64,000 bases of DNA from Artemisia argyi (GCA_030686995.1 CM060708.1:181954115-182018114); one strand, 5' to 3'; positions 23,801-35,769 are shown, counted from the first letter of the stretch. Notes: a model not told the origin generated them from the sequence alone. Translations and numbers: made by a program.

Positions 23801-24285
23801 GTGAAAAGTATTTGGCCAGAAATTTAGTGATCATCTCATCAAAAGTGTGGATCGAATTCTTTGGAAGTCGATCGAACCATGAAGTTGCATGATGAGTGAG
23901 AGAATAAGGGAACAAGTATAAACGCAGGCTGTCTTCGGCGACGCCATGTTGTTTCATGCTTTGGGTGACAGTTAAAAATTTGTCGAGATGCCTGTTGGCA
24001 TCGTCACCCGGCAATCCGTGGAACTGGCACGTATTCTGGATCTGTTGTATCATGTGGTGTTTTAATCCAAAATCCGTGGCTCCAATAGTGAGTGGTGCAA
24101 TTGGTCCACCCCTCCCGTGCATGGTAGGTTGACACAGTTCCTCCATAGTTCGGGTGTCAGGAACTGGCTCCTCCTTGGGAGGGATTGGGGGACTCGTCGT
24201 TCATTTTTATTGTGTGTTCTTCAACAGTACGTAACTCGGGTACGTTTTTCTTCTTTTTATTCTTTGATTGTGAACGAGTGCGCAT
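20892..24285 (-). pseudogene. gag-pol: Gag, aspartic protease and N-terminal RT of AT2-B2
   Basis: Counterpart of B1 8920-12312. The natural start MRTRSQ is at 24285, but one extra A near 24192 (TTGGGGGACTCG against TTGGGGGCTCG in B1) shifts the first ~30 codons out of frame. From MEELCQPTMHGRGG (24146) the frame is open to the TAA at 20892-20894, which is shared with B1. The CETCGGPHTYTEC knuckle, Asn/Gln-rich tail and LADLGASINLMPHSV protease motif are intact. Only scattered amino-acid differences separate it from B1. Confidence 0.9.
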
Positions 24286-24911
24286 GCACAAAAATTATTT
24301 TTCAACACAAGATCGAGGCAAAACTACAGTGAACTTAAACCCAATAATCACAAATGAACATATCCTTTAAAAAAGGTACACTATTCAAAAGGATACAATG
24401 GTAAGTTTTAAATCTTAGGTTTGGGAACTTATTATGTTCACACCTCCAGTTGGTAGGTGTTCTGCCTTGGTTTGCGGTGGTAAACTTTTATGTAATTATA
24501 TTCATAGTAAAATGTTTTTGGCTTTTCGTGTATGTGTGAAAAAACTTGGACAATATTTTTGAAACTGATTCGTTAACCGAAATCGTTCCTTTAAGATTAC
24601 TCGCAGGCTGGCGGGAGGAAATAAATGGATCCCTCTTAAGTTCGCAATTTAATGTCAGAACTTACCTTAAACCAACTGTATAGGTTGTAATCGTAAAGAG
24701 ACGAAGTAATTTAACTTCACAGTTTGTTTTTTTGTTTATGATTTGTTTGGTGTTGTTAACACTTCAGGAGAAATGTTAATGAACGTTTTCAGATATGATT
24801 TTGATTTTCTTAAAAATTAAAAAGTGGTGATATTTGTACAGGAGGGTTTTTGAAAACCACTAAACTTTTACCGTTTTGAAATACGCAACAACCTCCCCGG
24901 CAGCGGCGCCA
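24286..24911 (-). other. AT2-B2 5' leader and primer binding site
   Basis: An untranslated leader, then the PBS (24891-24911, TGGCGCCGCTGCCGGGGAGG on the minus strand). It is virtually identical to B1 12313-12938. No reliable ORF. Confidence 0.8.
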
Positions 24912-24916
24912 AATTT

Positions 24917-27900
24917 TGACTCCTCCCAAACCAACCAGTCAACCGTGTGCAGCTGATAGGCCCACCTGGGAGAAAGTGCAAGTTAATATTGACCGTGGAA
25001 GTACAGGAAAATCCCCGGGTCGTTAAGTCCCAACGAGATTGAAATTGTATTTGTAAATGATTAGGAAAGTGAGTGGTACTGAGGACAGTAACAAAGATGA
25101 TTTGAGGATTGATTATACTACTGATTGCTTGATATTTGGATAATATGAAAATATATAAATAATAACAGAGATACAAATAAAAGAACAAATAAGAAAATCA
25201 GATAACAGACAGAGAAAAGTGGTATTTAATAAGTTACAAACTACAGGGGGTAAAAGTGAAACTTTTGAAAACTTAAACTTAAAGAAAATGGAAAATGAAA
25301 TTGAAATTATGAAAATGATTATTATAATATTTAATTATTTTTTAATTAATAAAACTAATTAAAATCTAATTTAAAACTTAATTTAATTTAACTAAAAATG
25401 ACAAGTATTACAAATTATCCTAAAAACTTACACAAATAATTTCTAAACCTAAATAAGAACTTGAAGAAAGTATAAAAAATGAAAACAAATATTTTTGTCT
25501 TTTTATTAGTATTTTATTAATTAAAAACTATTTAATTTAATTAATCTAATTAAACTATTTTAAATGACTATTATTACTAAATTACCTTAGAAAATTATGA
25601 CAAAATTTATAAAACTATTTAATTACTACAGGAATACTACAAAATTATAGAAAGTTGCTAAAAATTATATTTAAGCTAATTGACTAATTAATTACTTATT
25701 AATTAATTTTAAGCTAATTTAATTAAATTAAATAAGAAAATTAGAAAATGGACAGTGGAAATTATGAAACTATTTTCTAAAAGTCTTAACTACTTTATAA
25801 ATATGAAAAGCTGAGGTATTAAGCTACAATTAAGCTGAAACCTAGGGTGTGGGGTCCACTGAAGTAACCACAAATCACCACTAAAGTTGGATGGGTGAAA
25901 TGGGATCTGAGTGCACAGGGCACTGGTTTGCCCTGCAGGGTACTTTCAGCTCTTGCACAAGCTTGAGAAAAAATCTTAAAAATCAAATAAGTTTATATTC
26001 CTAGAGTTTAGGTGGTAGATTATAAGCACAAGAAATTTCAAACTCTAAATTAGCTTCCTAAATTCTAGAAAAATCTCCCAAGTTTTGAGAAATCTGAGAA
26101 CAACACAATTTGACTTTTTAAGATTTTAAACTAAGTTGAATAAAATGACTTTCTAACTTGATTTTCTGAATGATTATGTTATAATAAGCTATAATAAGAC
26201 TAAAATAAACTAAATCACTAACTTATGAGTGGACTTGATGAGTTTTGGACTCAAATTCCACCACAGTTAACTGTGGTGATGAATTGAGTATGATTTTGAC
26301 TTTTATCCAAATGAGACTTGAGTATTTTTGTTTTTCTGAGCTAATGTTACAACATATGACTTAAAACAAGCAAAAACAACAACTTAAACCACTTTGAACT
26401 TAGATGAACAAACTGATCCAAACACACTTTTAACTAGACTGATTTGAGATTTAAGTAGCTAAGGGATATAAGAGCTTATACTACTGATCCAAAATGACTT
26501 ATTATGTTATATTAAATATAATTAAGCACTTAGAAACAGAAATTACCCACAGATACACAAGATTACAAGATAAGCTATATTAACTGTGAGACTTTGATAT
26601 TTTAGTAACTATGGATTCCAACAAACAAGATACCAATTTTATGTTGAATTATCACTAACTAAGACTGAATAAGCATATAGTAACTGAGAAAGCAAGCAAT
26701 TGACAAAGCTATAGTATAAGGATAGATATGAGATTTTTGAAACTTACAAAATGCTTTACCGCTCAAAATCAAGAACCAAGAACAATCTTAAAGAATCTCC
26801 ACAGATTCACTAACCCAAGGCCTTCCAAAATTAACCTTGCTCCATTGCTTATCACCAATAGCTTATCAATTTGACTTTTGTTGACTTTTTTGGTATTTTT
26901 GAGTTTTTATTACTAAACTGCTTTTAAAGGTTTCTAATAGCTTTTATAAACTATCTAGGAGCTTAAGTGAGCTTAGGAATCCAATACACTTAATAATAAC
27001 AATAGTTGAGCTTTTGAAATTTAAGAACTTGAGACTAAAATTGCATAAGATTGAACAGCCAAAGAAACTTGAATTTTATTACTTAGAAAGAGTTGCAATA
27101 CACTGAAATCACTTAGAACACTGCTTAGAAGCTTAGGTTTACACTAGAAATTGGAAATTGCATTAAACGACATACACTTTTTAAAATTAAAACTAGATAT
27201 CCAACTCCTCTGCTTCTCTTCCTTTTATAAGCTCAAATTAGGGTTTCTTGGATGACTTGGAGCTTTTCCCACTTCAATCTTGGTCCTTAATTTCTCTGAA
27301 TCAATCCTGACCTTCAAATCTTCTTTTTGGCGCCAAAAGTCTCCAAGTTAACTTGGAGCCAACGTTCTGCAATTAAAGAATTGTGGATTGTTGTGGAGGT
27401 GGCAGGAGACAATTAAGATAGTTTTATGCAAGTTGGAACTGATATGATGAAAACAGAGGCAAAGAGATGGTTTGGAGGTAAAAAAGGGTGTGGAATGCAT
27501 TAAATGAAGTGTGGGTTTTCTGTGAGGTGGAAAGGAGGGTTTAGGGGAGTAGGGGTTGAGGTGGAGAGGTGATAACAGGTGGCAAAAACCACCTGGTTTT
27601 GGTGAAGCAGGGGTGGGGGAGAAGGAGCTACAATGGTGGTGGTTTGGGCGGTATTGGATGGTCAAACGAGGTCAACCCCCGTTTATATTATGGTTATGGA
27701 TAGGGCTGAGGCATGGGCCAAGGAAAAAGAAAAAGGGTGGGCTGGGTATTGGTTTGTGTTGGGTTGGATTTGGTTTTTGGTTTATAAAATAAATAAGGTC
27801 CGGTTTGGTTAAGGTAATAAACAAGGACCATTTTTGTAATTTGACAAAAATAGAGGGACTGAATATGTGATTTTCCCAAAGTAGTTTCAATTGCTATTTA

Positions 27901-28474
27901 TGCCAAATATAATAAACCAAGGACCAAATTTATGATTTTTTCCATTTAAAAATATCCAGGGACCTTTTCTGTAATTTCTCAAACTCCAGGGACCATTTAT
28001 GTAAATTTGGATTTTTAAGGGACTGTGGTTGTAAATTCCTAAAAGTTTATCAAAATTGTTCCATTTTGTAATTCATGCATAGTACAAGGGTATTATTTGT
28101 AAATTTCCAAGTTTTGAATACCCAGGGACCATTTTTGCCAATTTTGTAACTTGAGGGGTAAAAGTTGCCAGTTTGTGTAAACTTTCATCCAGGGATCATT
28201 TGTGAATATTTTTGGTTTCCCAAGGACTTAAGTTGACTTTTCATTCATTTTAAACCTTCAGGGACTAGTTTTGACACTTTGTGAAATTTGAGGGACTGAA
28301 ACTGCCAATTATGCAAACTTTATACGTTTTTCATCTGTTTTTGCATATTTTGCATTTGAAACATATAAAACACACTTCTAAGATATTTTAAGTATTATGA
28401 TGCATATTTGAGTGTTTTTGTATGTTTTGGCAGCTCAGATTGGTATAAAATGATGAGTATTTAGACACTCATCA
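24917..28474 (-). repeat. AT2 right LTR with a 1020-bp internal deletion
   Basis: Matches the middle LTR from end to end except that the part equivalent to 13829-14848 is missing; the join (25804) carries a TAAA microhomology. Point differences from the middle LTR are clearly denser (roughly 1-1.5 percent by eye in sampled stretches) than those between the B1 and B2 interiors. It ends ACTCATCA at 28474, followed by non-LTR sequence. Confidence 0.9.
27221..27338 (-). promoter_or_regulatory. AT2 right LTR promoter: TATA plus E2F-like palindrome
   Basis: TTTTGGCGCCAAAA (27325-27338) lies about 100 bp upstream (minus strand) of TTATAAAAGG (27221-27230), unchanged from the middle LTR. Confidence 0.6.
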
Positions 28475-29066
28475 CTCACCTATAAATAATAAGCTATATA
28501 ACAAAACCTAATGACATATGATATCTAGTTTGATTAAGCAGCTTTGAAACAACTTATGCTGAACAAAAACAGCTTTTGCCTCTCTCAAAGACACACATTA
28601 TCATAATAGGCAGTGCACGTCTATCCAAACACTCAAAACAGTCATTCTGCTTATAGAAAGAAACTATAAGCAGATGAACAAATTCAAACGAACAATCCAA
28701 TTGTCGCTCACACTCCCTAAAATTACCCCTATAAAATCTAGTAATTCAGTTGCATATACTCAAACACTATAAACCGATTATAGGCAAGTTTAGCACGGTG
28801 ACCAAATAATAACATTCAAGCACATAGCCAAAACACCTCGTAAAACCCGTATATCAGATAAGCAATAGTCATAAGGTTTGGTGTTTGGATTTGCTTCTAC
28901 CGTAACAAAATGCAATAATCGGATAGCATAGCAGCAGTTGCGAGTATTAAACAGAATGCCACACTTACACTTAAAAGAGCTATATTAAGCATAATTCAAA
29001 CTTATAAGGTTCAATAGTGGCCATCCTAATTTTTTAAGTGTAGAGGAAATATTATGGATCGAATCT
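28475..29066. other. Unassigned sequence next to the AT2 array
   Basis: No LTR, PBS, ORF or repeat recognised. A/T-rich, low-copy in appearance within this window. If the downstream exons are real it would be the 3' flank of that gene. Confidence 0.4.
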
Positions 29067-29668
29067 TCAAGACATGCTACCTCTTTTACTTTGCTTCCAA
29101 GTGTAGTCGGCAGGAATTAGTCCCTTCCCCATAATTGGTTTCAAAATGTTAGCAAGAACTTCCTACACAACCCATGTTAAAACAAATAAAAACTTGGGAA
29201 TAGTCAATGATGTAACTTTAAATAACATGTCAAAACAAATAAATTAGTTTGGGCTAACTTGCAAATAACCATTTTGTCCATTTTATAAATCTTATAGATA
29301 GTTACTAACATACTATATTGAATACGCTGACAGAACTTACACTCTCAAAATAATAACCTTGGGGATTTAGGAAGTTGTCATGTGAATACATGTTGAGAGA
29401 CCCTTGACCCAATTGGACCAATTTAATGATTCTCTAATCTCTATATGTCAAAATTACCCATTTGACCCGATGGATATGCAAGTACAAACAAACAATAGAT
29501 TGTGTCTGGCCGAAATGTCAATAGGACAACAGTGTGGGAGTAAAAGGAAGTTAAGTAATAAAAAGCATACCTTATCGTACGGAAATGCATTTTCACGAAG
29601 AATATATATGGCAACAATAGGATCTGATACAACTAATACCCTTTGAAGAAGTTCGAATGTCCACTTCA
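29067..29668 (-). CDS. Two apparent terminal exons of an unidentified host gene
   Basis: Reading the minus strand, exon 1 (29668-29571) follows a pyrimidine-rich acceptor ..GGTATTCCAG and encodes KWTFELLQRVLVVSDPIVAI and more, to ..FPYDK. A GT donor comes next (29570-29569). After an intron of about 400 bp, an acceptor ..GTTGTGTAG (29163) opens exon 2 (29162-29067), which begins EVLANILKPIMGKGLIPADY and ends in TGA. The exons are 98 and 96 nt and their phases agree. The text looks like real protein and not transposon. I do not recognise the family, and no further upstream exon is convincing, so this could be a gene remnant cut off by element F. Confidence 0.45.
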
Positions 29669-30452
29669 CTGGAATACCATAAAAATGAGCATTAAAAACT
29701 AATAATAAACCGTAATTAAAGCTTTTAAACACATTCACAATCGTTTGGCACGATCAATTTAAAATGGGTGAGGTAAAATATTTTATTTGATACTAAGTAG
29801 TAAAATTAAGCAAGTCGAATTCACCAAGACCAAAAGTGGGTTGAATTAACTGTTACTTCAAGTACACTCAACTATTTCCTAAAATCTAATATCATTTTAC
29901 ATTTTTTAACAATAGTAACCATACTTGATATGTTTTTATTATTCATCAATTATATGTCTATTTAGCATAAGAGTTTAATATAACAGTCAAACTAAACATT
30001 TCTACCATCAAACATAAAAACATAATTAACTAAAACCATAAGAAGCTTATATTATTGAGCACAAGAAACAGCTAATTATGGAGTACTAAAATAGTTTTAT
30101 AGCAACCAAAGACACATGTATAAACTTCAATAAAAGCGAATTATGGCAGCATCTAAGCTGCTGCAAGGCCGTCAAACATCGTTTTACCTTTGACTCACTT
30201 TTTTGTCTACGTTTGTCTAATTTGGGCTGAGCATCTTTAAAAGCAATTGACGTTTGTCTAATTCACTAATTCGGACTGAGCATCTTTAAGAGCAATTGAC
30301 GTTTGTCTAATTCAAACCTAGATTGATTTTGATGAACCGAGTCAGATAACATTTAATATGAAGAAATTGATCATAAAAGTCCTTATTAAGGAGAACCTTA
30401 GAAGAGTATGGGCATCAAGACTATAATGCAATGCATGAAGTATCTTGCCAAT
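29669..30452. other. Unassigned sequence with a short tandem repeat
   Basis: No gene recognised. A partly duplicated block GTTTGTCTAATT...GAGCATCTTTAA.AGCAATTGAC occurs at 30211-30251 and 30252-30300, with a third partial start at 30301-30314. The five bases before the Copia LTR are CCAAT (30448-30452), the expected target duplication if the far end lies outside the window. Confidence 0.45.
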
Positions 30453-30796
30453 TGTTGGGAATAGACTTTATTAATTCAAGTGTCAGTCATTGAATTTTAT
30501 AATAGGTTGCATTATTAAGTTAGTACGTTAGTGATTTAATATGTTTTTATTAAGTTTTATGCTTAGTTTATATGTTTGGTAAAGGTCTAAGGGCTTATTT
30601 TGTAATATTATCAAAGTTTAGTGAAGCCCTAGTCCTCACCTATAAATAGACATGTAACCCCTCATTTGAGGGTGTTGGTTCTCTAGTAATATTATCTCTT
30701 TCATTTCATTTCAAGAGTTCCTTCCACTCACTCTCTCTAAACTACTTTCTCTCTCTAGATTTCTAAGTGCTTATGTTAAGAAATGGTGACCTAACA
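30453..30796 (+). repeat. Element F 5' LTR (344 bp)
   Basis: Begins TGTTGGGAATAG and ends CCTAACA, with TG..CA termini and a PBS two bases downstream. A TATA box TATAAATA at 30641-30648 is followed by a CT-rich stretch typical of the R/U5 region. Start and end are set by the termini and PBS because the partner LTR is not visible. Confidence 0.7.
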
Positions 30797-30798
30797 AG

Positions 30799-30813
30799 TG
30801 GTATCATTCGCCA
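30799..30813 (+). other. Primer binding site, initiator-Met type, partly decayed
   Basis: TGGTATCATTCGCC keeps the core TGGTATCA of the usual Copia PBS TGGTATCAGAGC; the later bases differ. Confidence 0.65.
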
Positions 30814-30904
30814 AGGGATAATATAGGTTGTTTTATGTTAGATTTGGTAATAATAACTAAGCTTTAATCGATTTTTAAGATTCTGACTACTGTTCATCGG
30901 CGAT

Positions 30905-31170
30905 CTTGCGAGTTACACATAATTTCTATCGAGTTAAGATTAGTTACCGAGTTATAGTTTCTAACTTTCGAGTTAAGTTTGGTTTCAGCGAGTTAGCTTC
31001 AGTATTATATCGAGTTAAGTTTCTCATTGGCGAGTTAGCCATTTCCTTATCGTTTATCGAGTAAGGTTCTTAATACTCAATACTTAGGGGAAACTATACT
31101 TAATTGAATTCAAGTTACCAAGTTAGAGTAATTTCGAGTTAGGAACTGCAAACAATATGTTTACCGAGTT
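30905..31170 (+). repeat. Element F leader with interspersed CGAGTT(A) motifs
   Basis: Nine exact CGAGTT hexamers, mostly as TCGAGTTA or CCGAGTTA, and two near copies occur in about 265 bases, all on the plus (element sense) strand. Spacing is irregular, around 20-35 bases. No coding potential. The same motif fills 34380-35030. Confidence 0.8.
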
Positions 31171-31196
31171 AAAACAGCTTAGGACCCGAATCCAAC

Positions 31197-33274
31197 CGTC
31201 TTAACTTTCCGAATTCTTCGGCTGAACCATTGTCTCTCAACCGCAAAGAATTGGAAACCCTGTTTGCTGCACTGTTCGATGATACAATTGAAAACCGTCC
31301 TTATGAGGTCTCACCAATTTCCGCTGCACAACCTAAAAATATTCAAGTACCTGACTCACCACAACAAACAACAACAACTGTTGAGAAAGACGGTCCTCCA
31401 ATTGCATCTCCAATAACAGCAGAACAAACCACATCCAACTTACGAAAATCAGCTGGAGATTCTACACCACAATCAGTTCCACAACCCGCAGAGTATGATC
31501 CAAATGCGTTCTTTAACCTGTTTACACCGGCTCCAACAGTTCCTAAAATAGCTAAGTCATCCACACGCAATTTGGATCCTGCTAACATGCGAGATACCTA
31601 TCAACTTCACCCTTCGACACACAAATGGACTAGAGATCATCCCTTAGTTCAAATTATTGGCCATCCAGATGCACCAATCATGACGAGACAACGACTTCAC
31701 ATAGATGGTGAAACTTGCATCTATGCACTTACAGTTTGCCAAGATGAACCTAAGAACATCAAAGAAGCAATGACTTATGAAAACTGGATTGAATCTATGC
31801 AAGAGGAATTTCAGCAATTCAAAATATTAGAAGTCTGGGAATTAGTTGAAAGACCTGACGGAGTCTTTGTCATTGGGCTAAAATGGATTTGGAAAAATAA
31901 GCTGGATGCAGAAGGCACTTTCATGCGTAACAAATCACGCTTGGTAGCTAAAGGATACTTCCAAGAAGAAGGAATTGATTTTGAAGAATATTTTGCTCCA
32001 GTAGCTAGACTTGAAGCTGTTCGGATCTTTCTGGCCTATGCTGCTCATCAGAACATGGTTGTTTATCAAATGGATGTGAAAACGGCATTTCTGAATGGTG
32101 AACTCCGTGAAGAAGTTTATGTCAGCCAACCAGAAGGCTTCGTTGATCCTGAGCATCTCAATCATGTTTACCGACTCAAAAAGGCTCTCTACGGACTCAA
32201 GCAAGCCCCAAGGGCGTGGTATGACAAACTATATGCTTTCTTGCTGGCCAATAAATTTTCTAAAGGTTCGGTGGATCCAACGTTATTTACAAAAACATAT
32301 GGGTGGACTTACTAATTGTTAAAATATATGTCGATGACATTGTTTTTGCTTCAACAAACAGAAGTTACTCAAATGATTTTGCAAATTTAATGAAAGATAA
32401 TTTTGAAATGTCCATGATGGGTGAACTTTCATTCTTTTTAGGACTACAAGTTCATCAATCACCCTGTGGAATTTTTCTAAATCAGTCCAAATATGCTTTG
32501 GAAATTTTAAAGAAACATGGAATGATGAGCTGTGATACTTATAATACACCAATGGCCTATACCACAAAACTAGATGCTGATATACAAGGGACTCCTGTTG
32601 ACCCTACCAAATACCGCAGTATTATTGGGTCACTCATGTATCTCACATCTAGTACACCTGATATAGTATTTGCTGTCTACATGTGTTCTCGTTATCAGTT
32701 CAAACCAACTGAAAGGCACCTCAATGAGGCCAAAAGAATCCTTCGATACATAAAGGGAACCATTAACTTGGGAATCTGGTATCCGAAGGATTCTGGTTTT
32801 GAACTAATTGCTTTTTCAGACGCTGACCATGCAGGATGCTTAGACACGCGAAAAAGTACATCAGGTGGATTACAGTTTCTCGGAGATAAACTGGTGTCTT
32901 GGCATTCTAAGAAGCAGGACTTCACATCTCTGTCATCAACCAAATCTGAGTACGTAGCTATGTCTGCTTGTTGTGCTCAAGTCATTTGGCTGCGATCACA
33001 ACTTAAGGTCTATGGTTACCTATTCAATAAGATTCCGATCTACTGTGACTCCAAAAGTGCCATTGCCATTTCCTGCAACACAGTTCATCACTGCAAGTTA
33101 AAACACATCGATCTCCGATATCATTTCATCAAGGAGCATGTCGAAAAGGGTATAATTGAATTATATTTTGTGGGAACTGAATATCAATTGGTAGACTTAC
33201 TCACTAAAGCATTACCTCCAACAAGGTTTGCTGATCTAGTCCACCAAATTGGTATGCGATGTTTGACTCCATAA
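31197..33274 (+). pseudogene. pol: Element F pol fragment: linker, reverse transcriptase and RNase H
   Basis: The frame can be read from about 31197 (..[18 protein letters not shown]), without a credible ATG, through an integrase-RT linker into the Copia RT. RT motifs are [41 protein letters not shown] and [16 protein letters not shown] one-base deletion near 32300 ends the first frame at YGWTY. A second frame carries on from 32303 with KIYVDDIVFAST, the YVDD catalytic box, then MGELSFFLGLQVHQS. RNase H has AFSDADHAGCLDTRKSTSGG, TKSEYVAMS and YCDSKSAI. It ends ..IGMRCLTP. Gag, protease and integrase have been deleted. Confidence 0.9.
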
Positions 33275-34379
33275 GATCTAGAAAAGTTTTTAAAATACAA
33301 GTGATTGTCAAACATCAAAACTATCTTTGTAAATATTTTTCAAAAACAAAATATAAAACCTACAAAAACACAAAAAGATTTTTCATTTCACAATTTCATT
33401 AAAAAAAAAATCTTCTTCAAGATATGTTATTCAAACACAATTTTTCTCAATTTTATAACATACATATCTTGAGGGGGAGAAATAAAATTTTTCCACTTCT
33501 TCATTTAAAAGCTTTTCTCATCATGAAAATCTTTTTCTCGATGGCTCTTGAACCATTTATTATTAAGTTTTTCAAATTAACATCTCGAGTTTGGTTCAAC
33601 AGGAAGTTACATCCAAAATACTCGAAGCATTTATTTCTTGGGCTCAATGTTTTAAGTTCTTAAAACCTTTTGAGTTTAATGTGCACAAATGGTTAGAACT
33701 TTGAATTGAAAACATGTAAGAGGACCAGAAGTGTCAATACACCATAGTCTCAAATATAAATCCAGGTTTCATAATCTGTTTTCATCTTTTCTCACAAACA
33801 AACGCACCTCACGCTGTCAAAATTTTTCAAAATCAAGATTTTCATGAGTTGCATGTTTCAGTGATTGTAGGTGTTTATGTTAATCATTTTCTTGCTTCTA
33901 TCACTTGCCCTAATTTTCTCTACACGTTCTGTGGATATGTTGTCACAAATCAAATATTAGGGTTTATGCATATTGAATTTGGGTGTTTCTTAGATTGGAT
34001 GTTTTAGGGGAATTAATTTGGGTGTTTCTTAGATTGGATCTCCCAATGTGTAATAATCTACCCTCGTTTTGATTCGTATTGCATCTATCTAGTGAAATTT
34101 AGGTATTTAGGGTTTAAAGTGCTCGATTTTCTTCTTGGCACCTACTGGGTTTGTGTTTGTTTGTTATAAGTATTGTTTGTGGCTTACTTGTGTTCACTTG
34201 ATATGTTCCTTCAGTCTTGATACATCAAAATATCATCTGGTTGTGATTCTGTCAATATCATCAACTGTATGACCTTTTCTGAATAAGTTTTTAGACTTAT
34301 TTTTATTTTAAGATTGGATTGTGTATCTTGACGCCTATTGTCACCAAACCATTGTAGACCCTCGGCCCAATTCGTTTGA
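33275..34379 (+). other. Element F spacer after pol, with an internal purine tract
   Basis: Noncoding. A PPT-like run GAGGGGGAGA at 33471-33480 sits about 200 bp after the pol stop, although no LTR follows. The rest is A/T-rich with no ORF I trust. Confidence 0.55.
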
Positions 34380-35030
34380 ATTTATTTTGGTCTTTCGAGT
34401 TGTCTAATGAACTTTCCAATTTAACTGATGAATTTTGCGAGTTAAGTGATGAAATTATCAAGTTTGATACTTGTGAATGTTTGTGCATGAACTTATCAAG
34501 TTAGGACATACATGTTATCGAGTTATACAAGTGATGTTCATATTCTTTTTATCGAGTTTGGATCATTATCGAGTTACATTTGTCCTCTTGGTTTATCGAG
34601 TTATCTTCTGACTTTTCAGTATCGAGTTTGATGACTGAGTTTTATCGAGTTTGATGGGTTTATCGAGTTACATATTTTCTGTGCTTATTGAGTTACATAA
34701 AAGTTTTTTTCGAGTTTGAAAATTGGCTAGTTTATCGAGTTAAATATTTTTGTGTTCTTATCGAGTTAAGTCAAGTATATCGAGTTTGAAATTTTTTAAA
34801 ACATATCGAGTTATCTAATTTTTCTTCAACTGATCTTGTACATAAGCTTTTTTCCACTCCGAGTTAGGAGTTTCAAATGGAACCATCGAGTATGGGTTCT
34901 AGTTTTTTAACCTTCGTGAAAAGAAATGCTGCCCAAATTTTGTTAAAATTATCGAGTTAGAGGTGTTCTTGTCGAGTTAGGCCCTGAGTAAAATGCTTAT
35001 CGAGTTAAGTGTCAAGTTTTGTCGAGTTAT
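34380..35030 (+). repeat. Element F pol-ORF3 spacer with interspersed CGAGTT motifs
   Basis: Nineteen exact CGAGTT hexamers, most as TATCGAGTTA or TATCGAGTTTG, plus several one-base variants (ATCAAGTT, ATTGAGTT, ATCGAGTA). All are in the same orientation, and no reverse-complement AACTCG was noticed. Intervals between motifs share little sequence, so this is not an ordinary tandem array. Confidence 0.85.
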
Positions 35031-35212
35031 GTGACTTCTCATGTGATGTGTAGTCAGTTTGGTTTTATCATATGATGATTATGTGATTGTACTATTGTCT
35101 TAGGTGATTGAATTTTACTATAATGGATGTCATATTGGACTTTTGTTATACAACTAACATATATATCACCATATTGCTTGTGTTGGTTTTATGACACATT
35201 TAAGGTCCAACC

Positions 35213-35769
35213 ATGTCAAAGGCATCCACACCTAGACACGAATTGATTCAAGGAGAAGAAAGAACAATCGCAAAGACAAACCAGAAAGTAAATCTTGAGA
35301 CAATCACGTGTCATCCAACATGTGCTATCATCTTAGAGATACTTAAAGGACACTTCATTTATAATCTTCTCACCATCACAAGCACAGTACCAGAAGTCTA
35401 CTTAACACAGTTCTGGGAATCTATTGAAGTTAGCAGAAATAACAAGTTCTTGGGTATTCGTCTTGATCACAAAGACATTGTGTTTGATGTGAAAACTCTC
35501 TGCACTGTTCTTGGTTTGCCTGTAGAAGGAACAAGAAACCTCAAAAAGTTTACTCCTTTGCCCTCATTGTCAGAAATTGTCAGTCTTCTTCGAGAACTAG
35601 AGTATGATGAATCACAGGTCACTCTCAACAAAATTTCTACGGTCGACAGAAAATTCATTCCACAACCATGGCTCACACTTTACTCAATCCTGACCAATAG
35701 TTTAACTAGCAAGGAAACTGGGCATGAACACCCGTCTCTAGAAATCATGCAAATTTTCTGGGGGGTTGT
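35213..35769 (+). pseudogene. Element F third ORF, first part (interrupted by D)
   Basis: ATG at 35213 opens MSKASTPRHELIQGEERT. The part CHPTCAIILEILKGHFIYNL, TVPEVYLTQFWESI, QPWLTLYSIL and IMQIFWGVV matches the N-terminal region of a large protein of unknown function that accompanies Copia pol in Asteraceae. Function is not known; its place after pol is where Sireviruses sometimes carry an envelope-like gene. The frame is cut after GTTGT by element D and continues exactly in frame at 62207. Confidence 0.8.

Larger units (their letters stand above)
12944..28474 (-). mobile_element. AT2 copy B2: LTR-interior-LTR Athila-like element
   Basis: This unit has both LTRs (12944-17521 and 24917-28474), PPT (17522-), gag-pol and PBS. 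The left LTR is shared with B1, so this is part of a tandem and no target duplication can be checked. The right LTR has lost 1020 bp. Gag-pol has five lesions: the RT stop and seven-A frameshift shared with B1, an extra stop at 20184-20186, an inserted A near 24192 in gag, and the consequences of these for frame. Confidence 0.88.

Noticed and set aside
34380..35030. CGAGTT repeats as a CRISPR array or satellite
   Set aside because: The repeat is only 6-10 bases, spacing is irregular and the context is a plant Copia element. It is neither a CRISPR nor a tandem satellite.
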